The translations under genes and the position numbers were made by a program. A stretch of 64,000 bases of DNA from Achromobacter aegrifaciens (lineage in GTDB: Bacteria > Pseudomonadota > Gammaproteobacteria > Burkholderiales > Burkholderiaceae_B), in contig NZ_CADIJY010000004.1 of assembly GCF_902859735.1 (NCBI RefSeq), forward strand, positions 434,001 to 498,000. Direction: 5' to 3'. This document shows positions 8,642 through 17,005 of this stretch, in pieces. The notes below the pieces were generated by a model. It made no database searches and was not told where the DNA came from. It was given only the letters and a program-made list of their open reading frames with translations. Each line of letters opens with the position of its first letter. The first letter of the stretch is position 1.

Positions 8642-9387
8642 TGCCAGCCCCAGCCATGCCTACATCAACCATGCTGCACGGCCTGCCTGAAACCCGGATT
8701 GCGGATACGGACTGGCAGGACGTCGAAGACGATCTGGGCCGCGATGGCTACGCCGTGCTGCCGGGACTGCTGACGCAGGCCCAGTGCGAGGAACTTGCGG
8801 CCGGCTACGGCGACGAAACGCGCTTTCGCAGCCGCATCGTGATGGAACGCTATGCGTTCGGCCGCGGCGAGTACAAATACTTCAGCTATCCGCTGCCGGA
8901 TATCGTCGCAAGCTTGCGGCAGTCGCTTTATCCACGCCTGGCGCCCATCGCCAACCGCTGGCATGCGGCCATGCGCCTCGAAGCACGCTTTCCCGCAACG
9001 CATGAAGAATTCCGGAGTATCTGCCACGCCGCCGGACAGCGCCGGCCCACGCCGCTGCTGCTGCGCTACCAGGCGGGCGACTACTGCTGCCTGCATCAGG
9101 ACCTGTACGGCGACCATGTCTTTCCGTTCCAGGCCATCTTCCTGCTCAATGAGCCGGGACGCGATTTCGAAGGTGGAGAGCTGCTGCTGGCCGAAAGCAA
9201 TCCCAAGCAACCCGGACGGGCCGACGTGGTGCCCTTGCGGCAAGGCGATGCCGTGGTGCTTGCCGTCAATCACAGGCCGGTGCGGTCGGCGCGCGGCTAT
9301 TACCGCGCGAATCTGCGGCATGGGGTCGGCCGGCTGCGCAACGGAGAGCGGCACACGCTGGGCATCATCTTCCACGATGCCACGTAA
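8641..9387 (+). CDS. 2-oxoglutarate/Fe(II) oxygenase, paralogue C
   Basis: 248 residues, translationally coupled to paralogue B by a one-base overlap. Iron ligands H152, D154 (CLHQDLYGDH) and H227, with R237 ten residues later for 2-oxoglutarate, are intact. It is much closer to A than to B (shared RFRSRIVM, FGRGEYKYF, RLAPIANRW and RHTLGIIFHDA). It converges with a LysR gene 13 bp away, with no obvious terminator between. Same family call and same uncertainty about substrate as A. Confidence 0.8.
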   Translation: MPAPAMPTSTMLHGLPETRIADTDWQDVEDDLGRDGYAVLPGLLTQAQCEELAAGYGDETRFRSRIVMERYAFGRGEYKYFSYPLPDIVASLRQSLYPRLAPIANRWHAAMRLEARFPATHEEFRSICHAAGQRRPTPLLLRYQAGDYCCLHQDLYGDHVFPFQAIFLLNEPGRDFEGGELLLAESNPKQPGRADVVPLRQGDAVVLAVNHRPVRSARGYYRANLRHGVGRLRNGERHTLGIIFHDAT

Positions 9388-9400
9388 GGCTGCGCGATCG

Positions 9401-10336
9401 TCAGGCCGCGCGCGCAGCCTCGATGGCCGCATCCCACACGGAAGGCGAGCCGATCTGCCGCCGCAATTGTTCGGTGAAGGCGCGGATGCGCGCATTGGCG
9501 CGCGGCATGGCGCGCAGCAGGTAAATGCCGCTTTCGGGCGGCGGGCTGGCGTCCTGCAAGGTCAGCTGCACCAGCCGGCCGGCGCCCAGGTCCGCGCCCG
9601 CGGACCAGTTGGGCATGAGCGCGATGCCCAGCCCTTCCAGCGCCGCGAACCGGCGCGCGTCGCAGTCGTCGCACTCCAGGACGAACCTGGCGTCCTGGGC
9701 CCATTGGCCGTCGCCCAGTTCGCGCCAGCCGCGCACGCTGGTGCTGTGGCGCCGGTCGATGAGGCGATGGCGCGACAGGTCCGCCAGCGTGCGCGGTACG
9801 CCATGGCGTTCCAGGTATGAGGGCGCGGCGCAGATCAGGTAGCGATGGCTGCCGATGCGTTGCCCGATCAGGCTGCTGTCTGGCTGTTGCCCCACCCGCA
9901 CCACCACGTCCATGCGTTCGACCACCGGATCCACCACGCGCTCGGTCAGTTCCAGCTCCACCTGCAATTGCGGATGGCGTTCACCCAGTTGTTGCAGCAT
10001 GGGCACCACGTAGCGCCGCGCGAACGCCGGCAGGCAGCTGACCCGCAGCAGGCCCTGCACGGTCTGCTCCAGCGAAATGACCTCGGAACGCGCCTCGGTC
10101 ATGTCGTGCAGGATCTTCACGGCGCGCTCGTACAGCACCTCGCCGGCCTCGGTGGGCATCAATGCACGGGTCGAGCGCACGAACAGCGGCACCTTGAGCT
10201 CGGACTCCAGCGCGCCGATCTGCCGCGCCACGGACGAGGCCACCATGCCCCGGCGGCGCGCCACCTCGGAAAAGCTCTGGGCGCGGGCGACGTCGACGAA
10301 GATGGAGAGGCTTTCCGCGAATTTGACGGTTTTCAT
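9401..10336 (-). CDS. LysR-family transcriptional regulator
   Basis: 311 residues from ATG 10336 (MKTVKFAESLSIFVDVARA), which places the helix-turn-helix at residues 3-62; the longer reading frame to 10456 adds 40 residues atypical of the family. The C-terminal part is the usual effector domain (QGLLRVSCLPAFARRYVVP, CDDCDARRFAALEGLGIALMP). It resembles the subgroup of AaeR/DmlR-like regulators. It is divergent from a Bug gene and a maleylacetate reductase, its likely targets. No strong ribosome binding site is seen. Confidence 0.9.
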   Translation of the reverse strand: MKTVKFAESLSIFVDVARAQSFSEVARRRGMVASSVARQIGALESELKVPLFVRSTRALMPTEAGEVLYERAVKILHDMTEARSEVISLEQTVQGLLRVSCLPAFARRYVVPMLQQLGERHPQLQVELELTERVVDPVVERMDVVVRVGQQPDSSLIGQRIGSHRYLICAAPSYLERHGVPRTLADLSRHRLIDRRHSTSVRGWRELGDGQWAQDARFVLECDDCDARRFAALEGLGIALMPNWSAGADLGAGRLVQLTLQDASPPPESGIYLLRAMPRANARIRAFTEQLRRQIGSPSVWDAAIEAARAA

Positions 10337-10343
10337 TTGTGCG

Positions 10344-10431
10344 TTTGGCGCAAAAGGCTTTGGCGTGGCACGCCAGCTTTCCTGGGAGATTTGGCAATTA
10401 CGATACTGCGCATGGACGCACTTTGGCAATT
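10344..10431. promoter_or_regulatory. Four direct TTTGGC repeats in the LysR/Bug divergent region
   Basis: TTTGGC occurs at 10344, 10359, 10390 and 10422. The last two extend to TTTGGCAATT and are 32 bp apart (about three helical turns); 10359 to 10390 is 31 bp. This would suit an activator contacting one DNA face. The occurrence is seen directly; the regulatory role is inferred. Confidence 0.4.
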
Positions 10432-10482
10432 TAGACAAAGATAGACGGCCGGACACAACGACGATAAGCCCAGGAGACCCGC

Positions 10483-11472
10483 ATGCCCCCGATCAACGCC
10501 CCCCGCCGCTCGCCCCGCGCCCTGCTGGCCAGCGCCGCCCTCGCCGCAGGCGCCTGGGCTGCCGCCCTGCCCGCGCTGGCGGATTCCTATCCCAGCAAGC
10601 CGGTAACGGTGGTGGTGCCCTTTGCTGCGGGCGGCACCGTGGACCGGGTGGCGCGCCAGGTGCAGCAGGCGCTGCAGGACAAGCTGGGCCAGACGGTGGT
10701 CATCGACAACCGCGGCGGCGCCGGCGGCACCATAGGCACAGCGATGGTGGCCAAGTCCGCGCCCGACGGCTACACGGTGGAAATGGTGTTCGATTCCTAC
10801 GCCACCGAGCAGCACATCTACCCCAAGCTGTCTTATGACACGGCGCGCGACCTGACGGGCGTGTCGTACATGGTGCGCTCGCCCATGGTGCTGGCCGTGA
10901 CAGCCAGCGGTCCATACCAGACGCTGGCCGACTACGTCGCGGCCGGCAAGAAGGGCAGCGTGTCCTACGCCTCGGTCGGCGCGGGCAGTTCCAACCATCT
11001 GGCGGCTGAAATGTTCCACCAGGCTGCGGGCACCAGCGGCATCCACACGCCCTACCGCGGCGGCGGCCCGGCGGTATCGGACCTGATGGGCGGACACGTG
11101 GAGTCCATCATCGCCAGCCTGCCGCTGGTGCTGCCCCACATCCAGAGCGGCAAGCTGCGTGCGCTGGCGGTGACGGCGCCCAAGCGCGTCGCGGCCCTGC
11201 CGGACGTGCCCGCCATCGCCGAGAGCTATCCGGGCTTCGAGATCTATTCCTGGGTGGGCATGGTGGCGCCCGCAAGGACGCCGGCGGCGACGCTGGACAA
11301 GCTGGCCGACGCCACCATCGCCGCGCTGCGCGACCCGGCCGTGGCCGGACGCATCACCGAATCGGGATTCGAAGTGGTGGCCGGCGGCCGCGATGACATG
11401 AACCGGCTGGTGCAGGCCGAGTCCCAGCGCTGGGGCGAGCTCATCAAGAGCCGCGGAATCGTTGCACAATGA
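10483..11472 (+). CDS. Bug/TctC-family periplasmic solute-binding protein
   Basis: 329 residues with AGGAGA before the ATG and a signal peptide (RALLASAALAAGAWAAALPALA, cleavage near ALAD). Bug marks: YPSKPVTVVVPFAAGGTVDRVARQVQQALQ, VVIDNRGGAGGTIGTAMVAKSAPDGYT and DVPAIAESYPGFEIYSW. No membrane subunits are adjacent. The stop overlaps the next start (ATGA), so binding protein and maleylacetate reductase are made together, hinting that the ligand is an aromatic or a ring-cleavage acid. The ligand is inferred, not seen. Confidence 0.92.
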   Translation: MPPINAPRRSPRALLASAALAAGAWAAALPALADSYPSKPVTVVVPFAAGGTVDRVARQVQQALQDKLGQTVVIDNRGGAGGTIGTAMVAKSAPDGYTVEMVFDSYATEQHIYPKLSYDTARDLTGVSYMVRSPMVLAVTASGPYQTLADYVAAGKKGSVSYASVGAGSSNHLAAEMFHQAAGTSGIHTPYRGGGPAVSDLMGGHVESIIASLPLVLPHIQSGKLRALAVTAPKRVAALPDVPAIAESYPGFEIYSWVGMVAPARTPAATLDKLADATIAALRDPAVAGRITESGFEVVAGGRDDMNRLVQAESQRWGELIKSRGIVAQ

Positions 11473-12566
11473 CCGACATGCAGACGGGGAACGCCATGCA
11501 ATCCTTCATCTACGCCAGCCGCGCCCAGCGCGTGGTCTTCGGGCCGGGCAGCCTGGGCGGCCTGGCGGCCGAACTCGATGCGCTGGGGCTGCAGCGCGCG
11601 CTGGTGCTCTGCACGCCGCCGCAGCGCGCGCAGGCCGAACGGGTCGCGGCGCTGCTGGGCGAAGCGCGGGTTGCCGGGATCTTCGACCAGGCCGTGATGC
11701 ACGTGCCGATGGAAATCGCGCGCCAGGCGCGGGAAGCGGCGCGCGAGCTGGGCGCCGATTGCGCGGTGGCCGTGGGCGGCGGCTCCACCATCGGGCTGGG
11801 CAAGGCCATCGCGCTGGACTCGGGCCTGCCGGTCATTGCCGTTCCCACGACCTATGCGGGCTCGGAGATGACGCCGATCTACGGTCTCACCGAGAGCGGC
11901 CTGAAGAAGACCGGCAAGGATGACCGGGTGCTGCCGCGCAGCGTGGTGTACGACCCTGAGCTGAGCCTGTCGCTGCCGGTATCGATGAGCGTGACCAGCG
12001 GCATCAACGCCATTGCCCATGCGGCGGAAGGCCTGTACGCGCGCGACGGCAATCCGATCATGGACCTGATGGCGCAGGAAGGCATACGCGCGCTGGCGCA
12101 GGCGCTGCCCGCCATCCACGCAGGCTCCCAAGGCGCGGAACTGCTGCAGGCGCGCAGCGACGCGCTCTACGGCGCCTGGCTGTGCGGCACGGTGCTGGGC
12201 AGCGTGGGCATGGCGCTGCATCACAAGCTCTGCCACACGCTGGGCGGCAGCTTCAACCTGCCGCACGCGGAAGTCCACACCGTGGTGCTGCCGCATGCCC
12301 TGGCCTACAACGCCGCGGCCGCGCCGCGGGCCATGGAACGAATCGCCATGGCGCTGGGCGCACCGGCTGCCGCGGCAGGCGTATTCGATCTGGCCAGCAC
12401 GCTGGGCGCGCCCACGGCTTTGCGCGACATCGGCATGCGCCAGGAAGACCTGGACCGCGCCTGCGACATCGCCATGCAGACGCCCTACCCCAATCCGCGG
12501 CCGCTGGAACGCGAGGCCTTGCGGGCGCTGCTGCAAAACGCCTACGAAGGCAGGCGGCCTCAATAG
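11469..12566 (+). CDS. Maleylacetate reductase (iron-type alcohol dehydrogenase superfamily)
   Basis: 365 residues. NAD(P)-binding GGGSTIGLGKA (about 98-108) and the block PTTYAGSEMTPIYGLTE...KKTG are diagnostic for maleylacetate reductases, followed by the all-alpha domain with HHKLCHTLGGSFNLPHAEVH. The enzyme reduces maleylacetate to 3-oxoadipate, joining hydroxyquinol or chloroaromatic breakdown to the 3-oxoadipate route. The expected partner dioxygenase is not in the window; a 3-oxoadipyl-CoA thiolase gene (51847-53052) lies 39 kb away. It overlaps the Bug gene by four bases. Confidence 0.85.
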   Translation: MTDMQTGNAMQSFIYASRAQRVVFGPGSLGGLAAELDALGLQRALVLCTPPQRAQAERVAALLGEARVAGIFDQAVMHVPMEIARQAREAARELGADCAVAVGGGSTIGLGKAIALDSGLPVIAVPTTYAGSEMTPIYGLTESGLKKTGKDDRVLPRSVVYDPELSLSLPVSMSVTSGINAIAHAAEGLYARDGNPIMDLMAQEGIRALAQALPAIHAGSQGAELLQARSDALYGAWLCGTVLGSVGMALHHKLCHTLGGSFNLPHAEVHTVVLPHALAYNAAAAPRAMERIAMALGAPAAAAGVFDLASTLGAPTALRDIGMRQEDLDRACDIAMQTPYPNPRPLEREALRALLQNAYEGRRPQ

Positions 12567-12602
12567 ACAGGGTCCGGCAGGCTGCCAGCCTGCCGGTTGC
12601 GC

Positions 12603-13715
12603 CTAGCGTTGTCCGAAGCGCGTATCGCCAAACAGCGCCTTCTGGTCACGCGGCTGCGAACGCCAGTACTGGCGCGGCGCGCTGACCTGGCCGCCCAGTT
12701 GCGCCGCGGCGTGCCACGGCCAGCGCGGGTCGTACAACATGCCGCGCGCCAGCGCGACCATGTCGGCCTGGCCGTTCTGCAGGATGTCTTCGGCCTGCTG
12801 CGCCTCGGTGATCAGGCCCACCGTGATGGTCGGCATGCCCACCTTGCGCTTGATTTCGTCGGCGAACGGCACCTGGTAGTTCGGCCCCACGGGTATCTTC
12901 TGCTGGGACGAGACGCCGCCGCTGGACACGTCTATGAATTCACAGCCGCGTTCCTTCAAGGCTTGCGCCAGGACCAAGGTCTGTTCCAGGTCCCAGCCGC
13001 CTTCGACCCAGTCGGTGGCCGACACGCGCACACCCAGCGTCACCGACGGCGGAATGGCCTCGCGCAGCGCCTGGAAGACTTCCAGCGGAAAGCGCATGCG
13101 GTTCTCGAGCGAACCGCCGTAGGCGTCGTCGCGCCGGTTGGACAGCGGCGACAGGAACTGATGCAGCAGATAGCCGTGCGCGGCGTGCAGTTCGATCGCG
13201 TCGAAGCCCAGCCGCACGGCGCGCCTGGCGCTGGCCACGAAGGCGTCGCGCACGCGGGCCAGACCCGCCGTGTCCAGCGCGTGGGGCGGCGGTTCCGACG
13301 CATTGTGCGGCACGGCCGAAGGCGCCCAGCCCTGCCAGCCGCCGGCCTCGGGCGGCACCAGTTGGCCGCCGTTCCAGGGCGCTTCGCTGGACGCCTTGCG
13401 GCCCGCGTGGCCCAGCTGTATGCCCAGCTTGATGGGCGCATAGCGGCGGATGGCTGCAACGACGCGGCCGATGGCCGCCTCGGTTTCATCGGACCACAGG
13501 CCCAGGTCTCCCGGGGTGATGCGGCCGTCGGGCTCCACGGCGGTGGCTTCCACGAACAGCAGCGCCGCGCCGGACAAGGCCAGATGCCCCAGGTGGATCA
13601 TGTGCCAGTCGGTCGCCAGGCCTTCCTCAGCCGAGTACTCGCACATGGGCGCGATGACGATGCGGTTGGCCAGCTCCAGCTGGCCGATGGACGTGGGACT
13701 GAAAAGCAGGGACAT
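12603..13715 (-). CDS. namA: Old-yellow-enzyme NADPH dehydrogenase (NamA/YqjM type)
   Basis: 370 residues from ATG 13715, preceded by AGGAGG. It is an FMN-dependent ene-reductase that reduces activated C=C bonds with NADPH. YqjM-class marks: C25 and Y27 near the flavin (IVIAPMCEYSAEEG), QLGHAGRK, the substrate His pair in IELHAAHGYLLHQFLSP, then NRRDDAYGGSLENR. The C-terminal QYWR element belongs to the YqjM dimer arginine finger region. It follows the ehu operon on the same strand after 107 bp, so may or may not be cotranscribed. Physiological substrate unknown. Confidence 0.88.
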   Translation of the reverse strand: MSLLFSPTSIGQLELANRIVIAPMCEYSAEEGLATDWHMIHLGHLALSGAALLFVEATAVEPDGRITPGDLGLWSDETEAAIGRVVAAIRRYAPIKLGIQLGHAGRKASSEAPWNGGQLVPPEAGGWQGWAPSAVPHNASEPPPHALDTAGLARVRDAFVASARRAVRLGFDAIELHAAHGYLLHQFLSPLSNRRDDAYGGSLENRMRFPLEVFQALREAIPPSVTLGVRVSATDWVEGGWDLEQTLVLAQALKERGCEFIDVSSGGVSSQQKIPVGPNYQVPFADEIKRKVGMPTITVGLITEAQQAEDILQNGQADMVALARGMLYDPRWPWHAAAQLGGQVSAPRQYWRSQPRDQKALFGDTRFGQR

Positions 13716-13757
13716 GCTGGAGCCTCCTGGGCGTGGGATGCGACAGCATAGCGCCCC

Positions 13758-13799
13758 GACCCGCCCGGGAACCTGAATACCGCAGCCCCGGGCGGGGTC
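13758..13799. repeat. Imperfect GC-rich inverted repeat between ehuA and namA
   Basis: GACCCGCCCGGG (13758-13769) and CCCGGGCGGGGTC (13787-13799) pair except for one bulged base, with a 17-nt loop. No T-run follows on the minus strand, so it is not a classic terminator; it may be a transcript-processing hairpin. Confidence 0.4.
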
Positions 13800-13822
13800 A
13801 AGGCTGGCACGCAAGCGCCGCG

Positions 13823-14593
13823 CTACTGCCCTTCGATCACCGAATCCAGGAACTGGCGCGTGCGCGCTTCCTTGGGCTGGCTGAACAGCACCGCCGATTC
13901 GGCGTCCTCGACGATGTTGCCCTCGTCGAAGAACAGGGTCCGGTCCGAGCTGCGTTCTGCGAACTTCATCTGGTGGGTGACGATGATCATCGTCATGCTG
14001 CGCCGGGCCGACAGGTCGCGCAGGATCTGCAGGATGCCGCCCACCAGCTCCGGGTCCAGCGCGGAGGTCACCTCGTCGAACAGCATGATGTCGGGGCACA
14101 TGGCCAGCGCGCGCGCTATGCCCACGCGCTGCTTCTGCCCGCCCGACAACTGCGCGGGATAGACATCGAGCTTGTCGCCCAGCCCGACCATCTCCAGGTA
14201 TTCCACGGCGCGCTCGCGCGCCTGGTCGCGCGACATGCCCAGCACGTGCACCGGGGCCTCCATGGCATTGGCCAGCGCCGTCATGTGCGGGAACAGGTTG
14301 AAGTGCTGGAACACCATGCCGATCTTGCCGCGCACCTTGCGCAGATGCTCTGAATTGAGGCCGGCGGGGCGGCCCTGCGCGTCGGTCCACATGGGCACGC
14401 CGTCGATCTCGATGTCGCCGCTGGTGGGCTGGTCCAGCGTCATCAGCACGCGCAGCAAGGTCGATTTGCCCGAGCCGGAGGGGCCGATCACTGCCACGGT
14501 CTGGCCGGCCGGTATCTCCAGGTTGATGCCGCGCAGCACCTCCAGTTCTCCGTACTGCTTGCGCAGGTTCTTGATGCTTACGCTCGCGCTCAT
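13823..14593 (-). CDS. ehuA: Ectoine-type ABC transporter ATP-binding protein
   Basis: 256 residues from ATG 14593, preceded by GGAGG. Walker A GPSGSGKST (about 38-46), signature LSGGQKQRV and Walker B IMLFDEVTSALDPE mark a polar-amino-acid-family ATPase (HisP/GlnQ type). The ATG overlaps the upstream permease stop by four bases. As last gene of a binding-protein, permease, permease, ATPase set it would power uptake across the inner membrane. The ectoine assignment comes mainly from the binding protein. Confidence 0.85.
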   Translation of the reverse strand: MSASVSIKNLRKQYGELEVLRGINLEIPAGQTVAVIGPSGSGKSTLLRVLMTLDQPTSGDIEIDGVPMWTDAQGRPAGLNSEHLRKVRGKIGMVFQHFNLFPHMTALANAMEAPVHVLGMSRDQARERAVEYLEMVGLGDKLDVYPAQLSGGQKQRVGIARALAMCPDIMLFDEVTSALDPELVGGILQILRDLSARRSMTMIIVTHQMKFAERSSDRTLFFDEGNIVEDAESAVLFSQPKEARTRQFLDSVIEGQ

Positions 14594-15261
14594 CGCTTTC
14601 CTCCATATCGTTGCAGGCGGGCCTCCAGGCCGCGCACGCCCCAGGCCGCCACCAGGCTCAACGCCAGGAACAGCAGGCCCACCAGGGTCAGGGGCTCGGT
14701 GTAGCGGAAGGTGGCAGAGCCGATCATCTTGCTCTGCTGCAGCAGTTCCACCACGGTGATCGCCGACAGCAGCGGCGTGTCCTTGAACATGGCCACCAGG
14801 TAATTGCCCAGCGCCGGCACCACAGGCGGAATCGCCTGCGGCAGCACCACGCCCACGGCCGTGCGCCAGCGCGACATGTTCAGCGCGGTGGCGGCCTCCC
14901 ATTGGCCGCGCGGCACGGCTTCGATGCCGGCGCGGTAGACCTCGGCGCAATAGGTCGCGTAGTGCAGGCCCAGCGCGGCGATGCCGGTGGCCAGCGGCGA
15001 CATCCGCACGCCGGTCAGCGGCAGCACGTAGAACAGGAAGTACATCTGCACCAGCAGAGGCGTGCTGCGCACGAACTCGATCACGAAGGCGGTGGGCAGG
15101 GACACGATGCGCAGCCGCGAACGCCGCAGCAAGGCCAACACCAGGCCCAGCGTCACAGCCACCAGCATGCCCAGCAGCGTGGCCTCGATCGTGATGACCA
15201 GCGCCGAGCCCAGCGTGGGCAGGATCTCCAGGGCGAAGGACCAATCGAATACCGGCTTCAT
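14590..15261 (-). CDS. ehuD: Ectoine-type ABC transporter permease
   Basis: 223 residues, about five membrane spans, with the EAA-like loop YRAGIEAVPRGQWEAATALNMSRWRTAVGVVLPQAI of polar amino-acid permeases. It overlaps its neighbours by four bases on both sides, showing tight translational coupling. It would pair with the adjacent permease as the heterodimeric channel. Substrate follows the binding protein. Confidence 0.82.
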   Translation of the reverse strand: MKPVFDWSFALEILPTLGSALVITIEATLLGMLVAVTLGLVLALLRRSRLRIVSLPTAFVIEFVRSTPLLVQMYFLFYVLPLTGVRMSPLATGIAALGLHYATYCAEVYRAGIEAVPRGQWEAATALNMSRWRTAVGVVLPQAIPPVVPALGNYLVAMFKDTPLLSAITVVELLQQSKMIGSATFRYTEPLTLVGLLFLALSLVAAWGVRGLEARLQRYGGKR

Positions 15262-15911
15262 CGCACGCGCACCTTGCGTTCCAGCAGACGCACGCCGGCC
15301 GTGATCAGCAGCGCCACGGCGAAGTACATCAGCAGCATCAGGGTGAAGATCTCGGTGGTGCGCAGGGTCTCGCTGCGCAGCAGCTGGCCGCGGAAGGTCA
15401 GGTCCGTGATGGTGATGAGGGACACCAGCGCGGTGTTCTTCAACAGCTCGATCAACAGGTTGCCCGCAGGCGGCAGCATGGCCGGCACGGCCTGCGGCAC
15501 CACGATGCGGCGCATGATCTGGCCGCGCGTCAGGTTCAGCGCGATGCCGGCTTCGCGCTGGCCCGGCGGCACCGCGCGGATCGCGCCGCGCACCACTTCC
15601 GCGCCATAGGCGCCGGCGTTCAGCGCCAGCACCACGATGCCCACCAGCATGGCCGGCAGTTGCACGCCGAACAGCGGCAGCACGAAGTAGAACCAGAAGA
15701 GCTGCACCAGGGCCGAAGTGCCGCGAAACACCTCGACGTAGACCGCCGCGATCCAGCGCAGCGGGCGCACGGACGACAGGCGCCCGATGCCCGCGGCCAG
15801 TGCCAGCGGAACTGCCAGCACCACGGCGCCTGCCATGATCTCCAGGGTCACCGCCAGCCCCTGCAGGAGCGGTGGCGCCAGCTCGGCGAAATGCTCAGAT
15901 ATCAGCCGCAT
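15258..15911 (-). CDS. ehuC: Ectoine-type ABC transporter permease
   Basis: 217 residues from ATG 15911, the first Met that gives a normal permease N-terminus (MRLISEHFAELAPPLLQGLAVTLEIM). The His/Gln/Glu permease loop GAEVVRGAIRAVPPGQREAGIALNLTRGQIMRRIVVPQA is present, with about five spans. It starts 10 bp after the ehuB stop. Forms the transmembrane channel with the other permease. Confidence 0.82.
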   Translation of the reverse strand: MRLISEHFAELAPPLLQGLAVTLEIMAGAVVLAVPLALAAGIGRLSSVRPLRWIAAVYVEVFRGTSALVQLFWFYFVLPLFGVQLPAMLVGIVVLALNAGAYGAEVVRGAIRAVPPGQREAGIALNLTRGQIMRRIVVPQAVPAMLPPAGNLLIELLKNTALVSLITITDLTFRGQLLRSETLRTTEIFTLMLLMYFAVALLITAGVRLLERKVRVR

Positions 15912-15921
15912 GCGCGCCCCC

Positions 15922-16830
15922 TTACTGGCCGGCGCACAGCTTGGCGGCCGTGACCCCCTTGGGCAGTTCCTCTGCTGTGAAGCCAAAAGGCGCCACGAGT
16001 TTCTGGTGTTCTTCGGTGCCGATGAACTTTGCCAGCTCAGCATTGAAGGCGTCGGCAAAGGCCTTGTCGTCGCTGCGGAAGGCATAGGCGCCGTAGCCGC
16101 GCACGTCCTTGCCGTCGATGACGGGATCCTTGAACGGGTCGGCCTTCTCCAGGCCGCTGGCCGCGCTGGTCTTGCCCATCAGGTCGTTGACCGTGAGCGC
16201 CGTGGCCGCATAGGCGTCGGCACGGCCCGCCTGCACGCCGGACAGCGCGCTGACCGCATCCGGGAACACCACCACCTGGGCAGGCGGCACCTTGATCTTG
16301 GAGGCGTACTCCGCTTCGATCGCGCCGACCACCACGCCGAGCTTGGCGTCGGGATTCTTCATCACGTCTTCATAGCTGTGCAGATTCTTGGGATTGCCTT
16401 GCTTGACCAGGAAGGACTGGCCCACCCCATAAGTGGGGTCCGAGAACGCCACCTGCTGGCAGCGTTCGGGCGTGACGTACATGCCCGCGGCGATGATGTC
16501 GAAGCGCTTGGCCTGCAGGCCCGGAATGAGCGAGCCGAACTCGGTCAGGACACCCTCCACTTCGTTGATGCCCATGCGTTTGAGCATCACCCGGGCGATC
16601 TCCACGGATTCGCCCGTGACCTTGGCTTCCTTGCTGTCCATGAAGGCGAACGGCGCTTCGTTGGCGTAGCCGATGCGTATCTTGCCGGCGGCCTTGGCGG
16701 CTTCCAGGGTGGACGCCGCGGCGGGCGCGTTAGCTGCCGGAGCAGCCTTGTCGGATCCCGAGTCGGAACATGCCGCCAGCACCCCCAGGCTCAAGGCGGC
16801 CAGCATACGTCTGGATCGGATCAGGCTCAT
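15922..16830 (-). CDS. ehuB: Ectoine/hydroxyectoine-type ABC substrate-binding lipoprotein
   Basis: 302 residues with AGGAGA before the ATG. A lipobox ends at C21 (SLGVLAAC), so it is probably a lipoprotein. The mature part is a polar amino-acid-type binding fold; the run RIGYANEAPFAFMD, VTGESVEIA, EFGSLIPGLQAKRFDIIAAGM and PERCQQVAFSDPTYGVGQ closely follows my memory of EhuB, which binds the compatible solutes ectoine and hydroxyectoine. No ectoine catabolic genes (eutABCDE) are in the window. A related cyclic amino acid is the main alternative ligand. Confidence 0.75.
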   Translation of the reverse strand: MSLIRSRRMLAALSLGVLAACSDSGSDKAAPAANAPAAASTLEAAKAAGKIRIGYANEAPFAFMDSKEAKVTGESVEIARVMLKRMGINEVEGVLTEFGSLIPGLQAKRFDIIAAGMYVTPERCQQVAFSDPTYGVGQSFLVKQGNPKNLHSYEDVMKNPDAKLGVVVGAIEAEYASKIKVPPAQVVVFPDAVSALSGVQAGRADAYAATALTVNDLMGKTSAASGLEKADPFKDPVIDGKDVRGYGAYAFRSDDKAFADAFNAELAKFIGTEEHQKLVAPFGFTAEELPKGVTAAKLCAGQ

Positions 16831-16920
16831 GGCAGTTTCTCCTGTATTTATTTCGAGGTATATGGATTCACTAAAAATAATACGCTATTAAATGATTTCG
16901 ACACGAATCATATGCCCGAA

Positions 16921-16946
16921 AAAAAGCAGGCCGCAGCCTGCTTTTT
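16921..16946 (-). terminator. Bidirectional-looking terminator between livK-like gene and ehuB
   Basis: AAAAAGCAGGC (16921-16931), loop CGCA, GCCTGCTTTTT (16936-16946). It lies 60 bp past the stop of the minus-strand gene ending at 17006 and is followed there by a T-rich run. It separates that gene from the ehuB promoter. Confidence 0.85.
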
Positions 16947-17005
16947 GCTTCGCCGCCCTATGGGCGTCAGGACAAGTTACGAATCGTAGACTTATATGTC
17001 CCCAC

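Noticed and set aside
12603-14606. 667-codon frame joining sequence over ehuA to the old yellow enzyme
   Set aside because: The first 297 residues are an out-of-frame shadow of ehuA; the enzyme starts at 13715 with its own AGGAGG.
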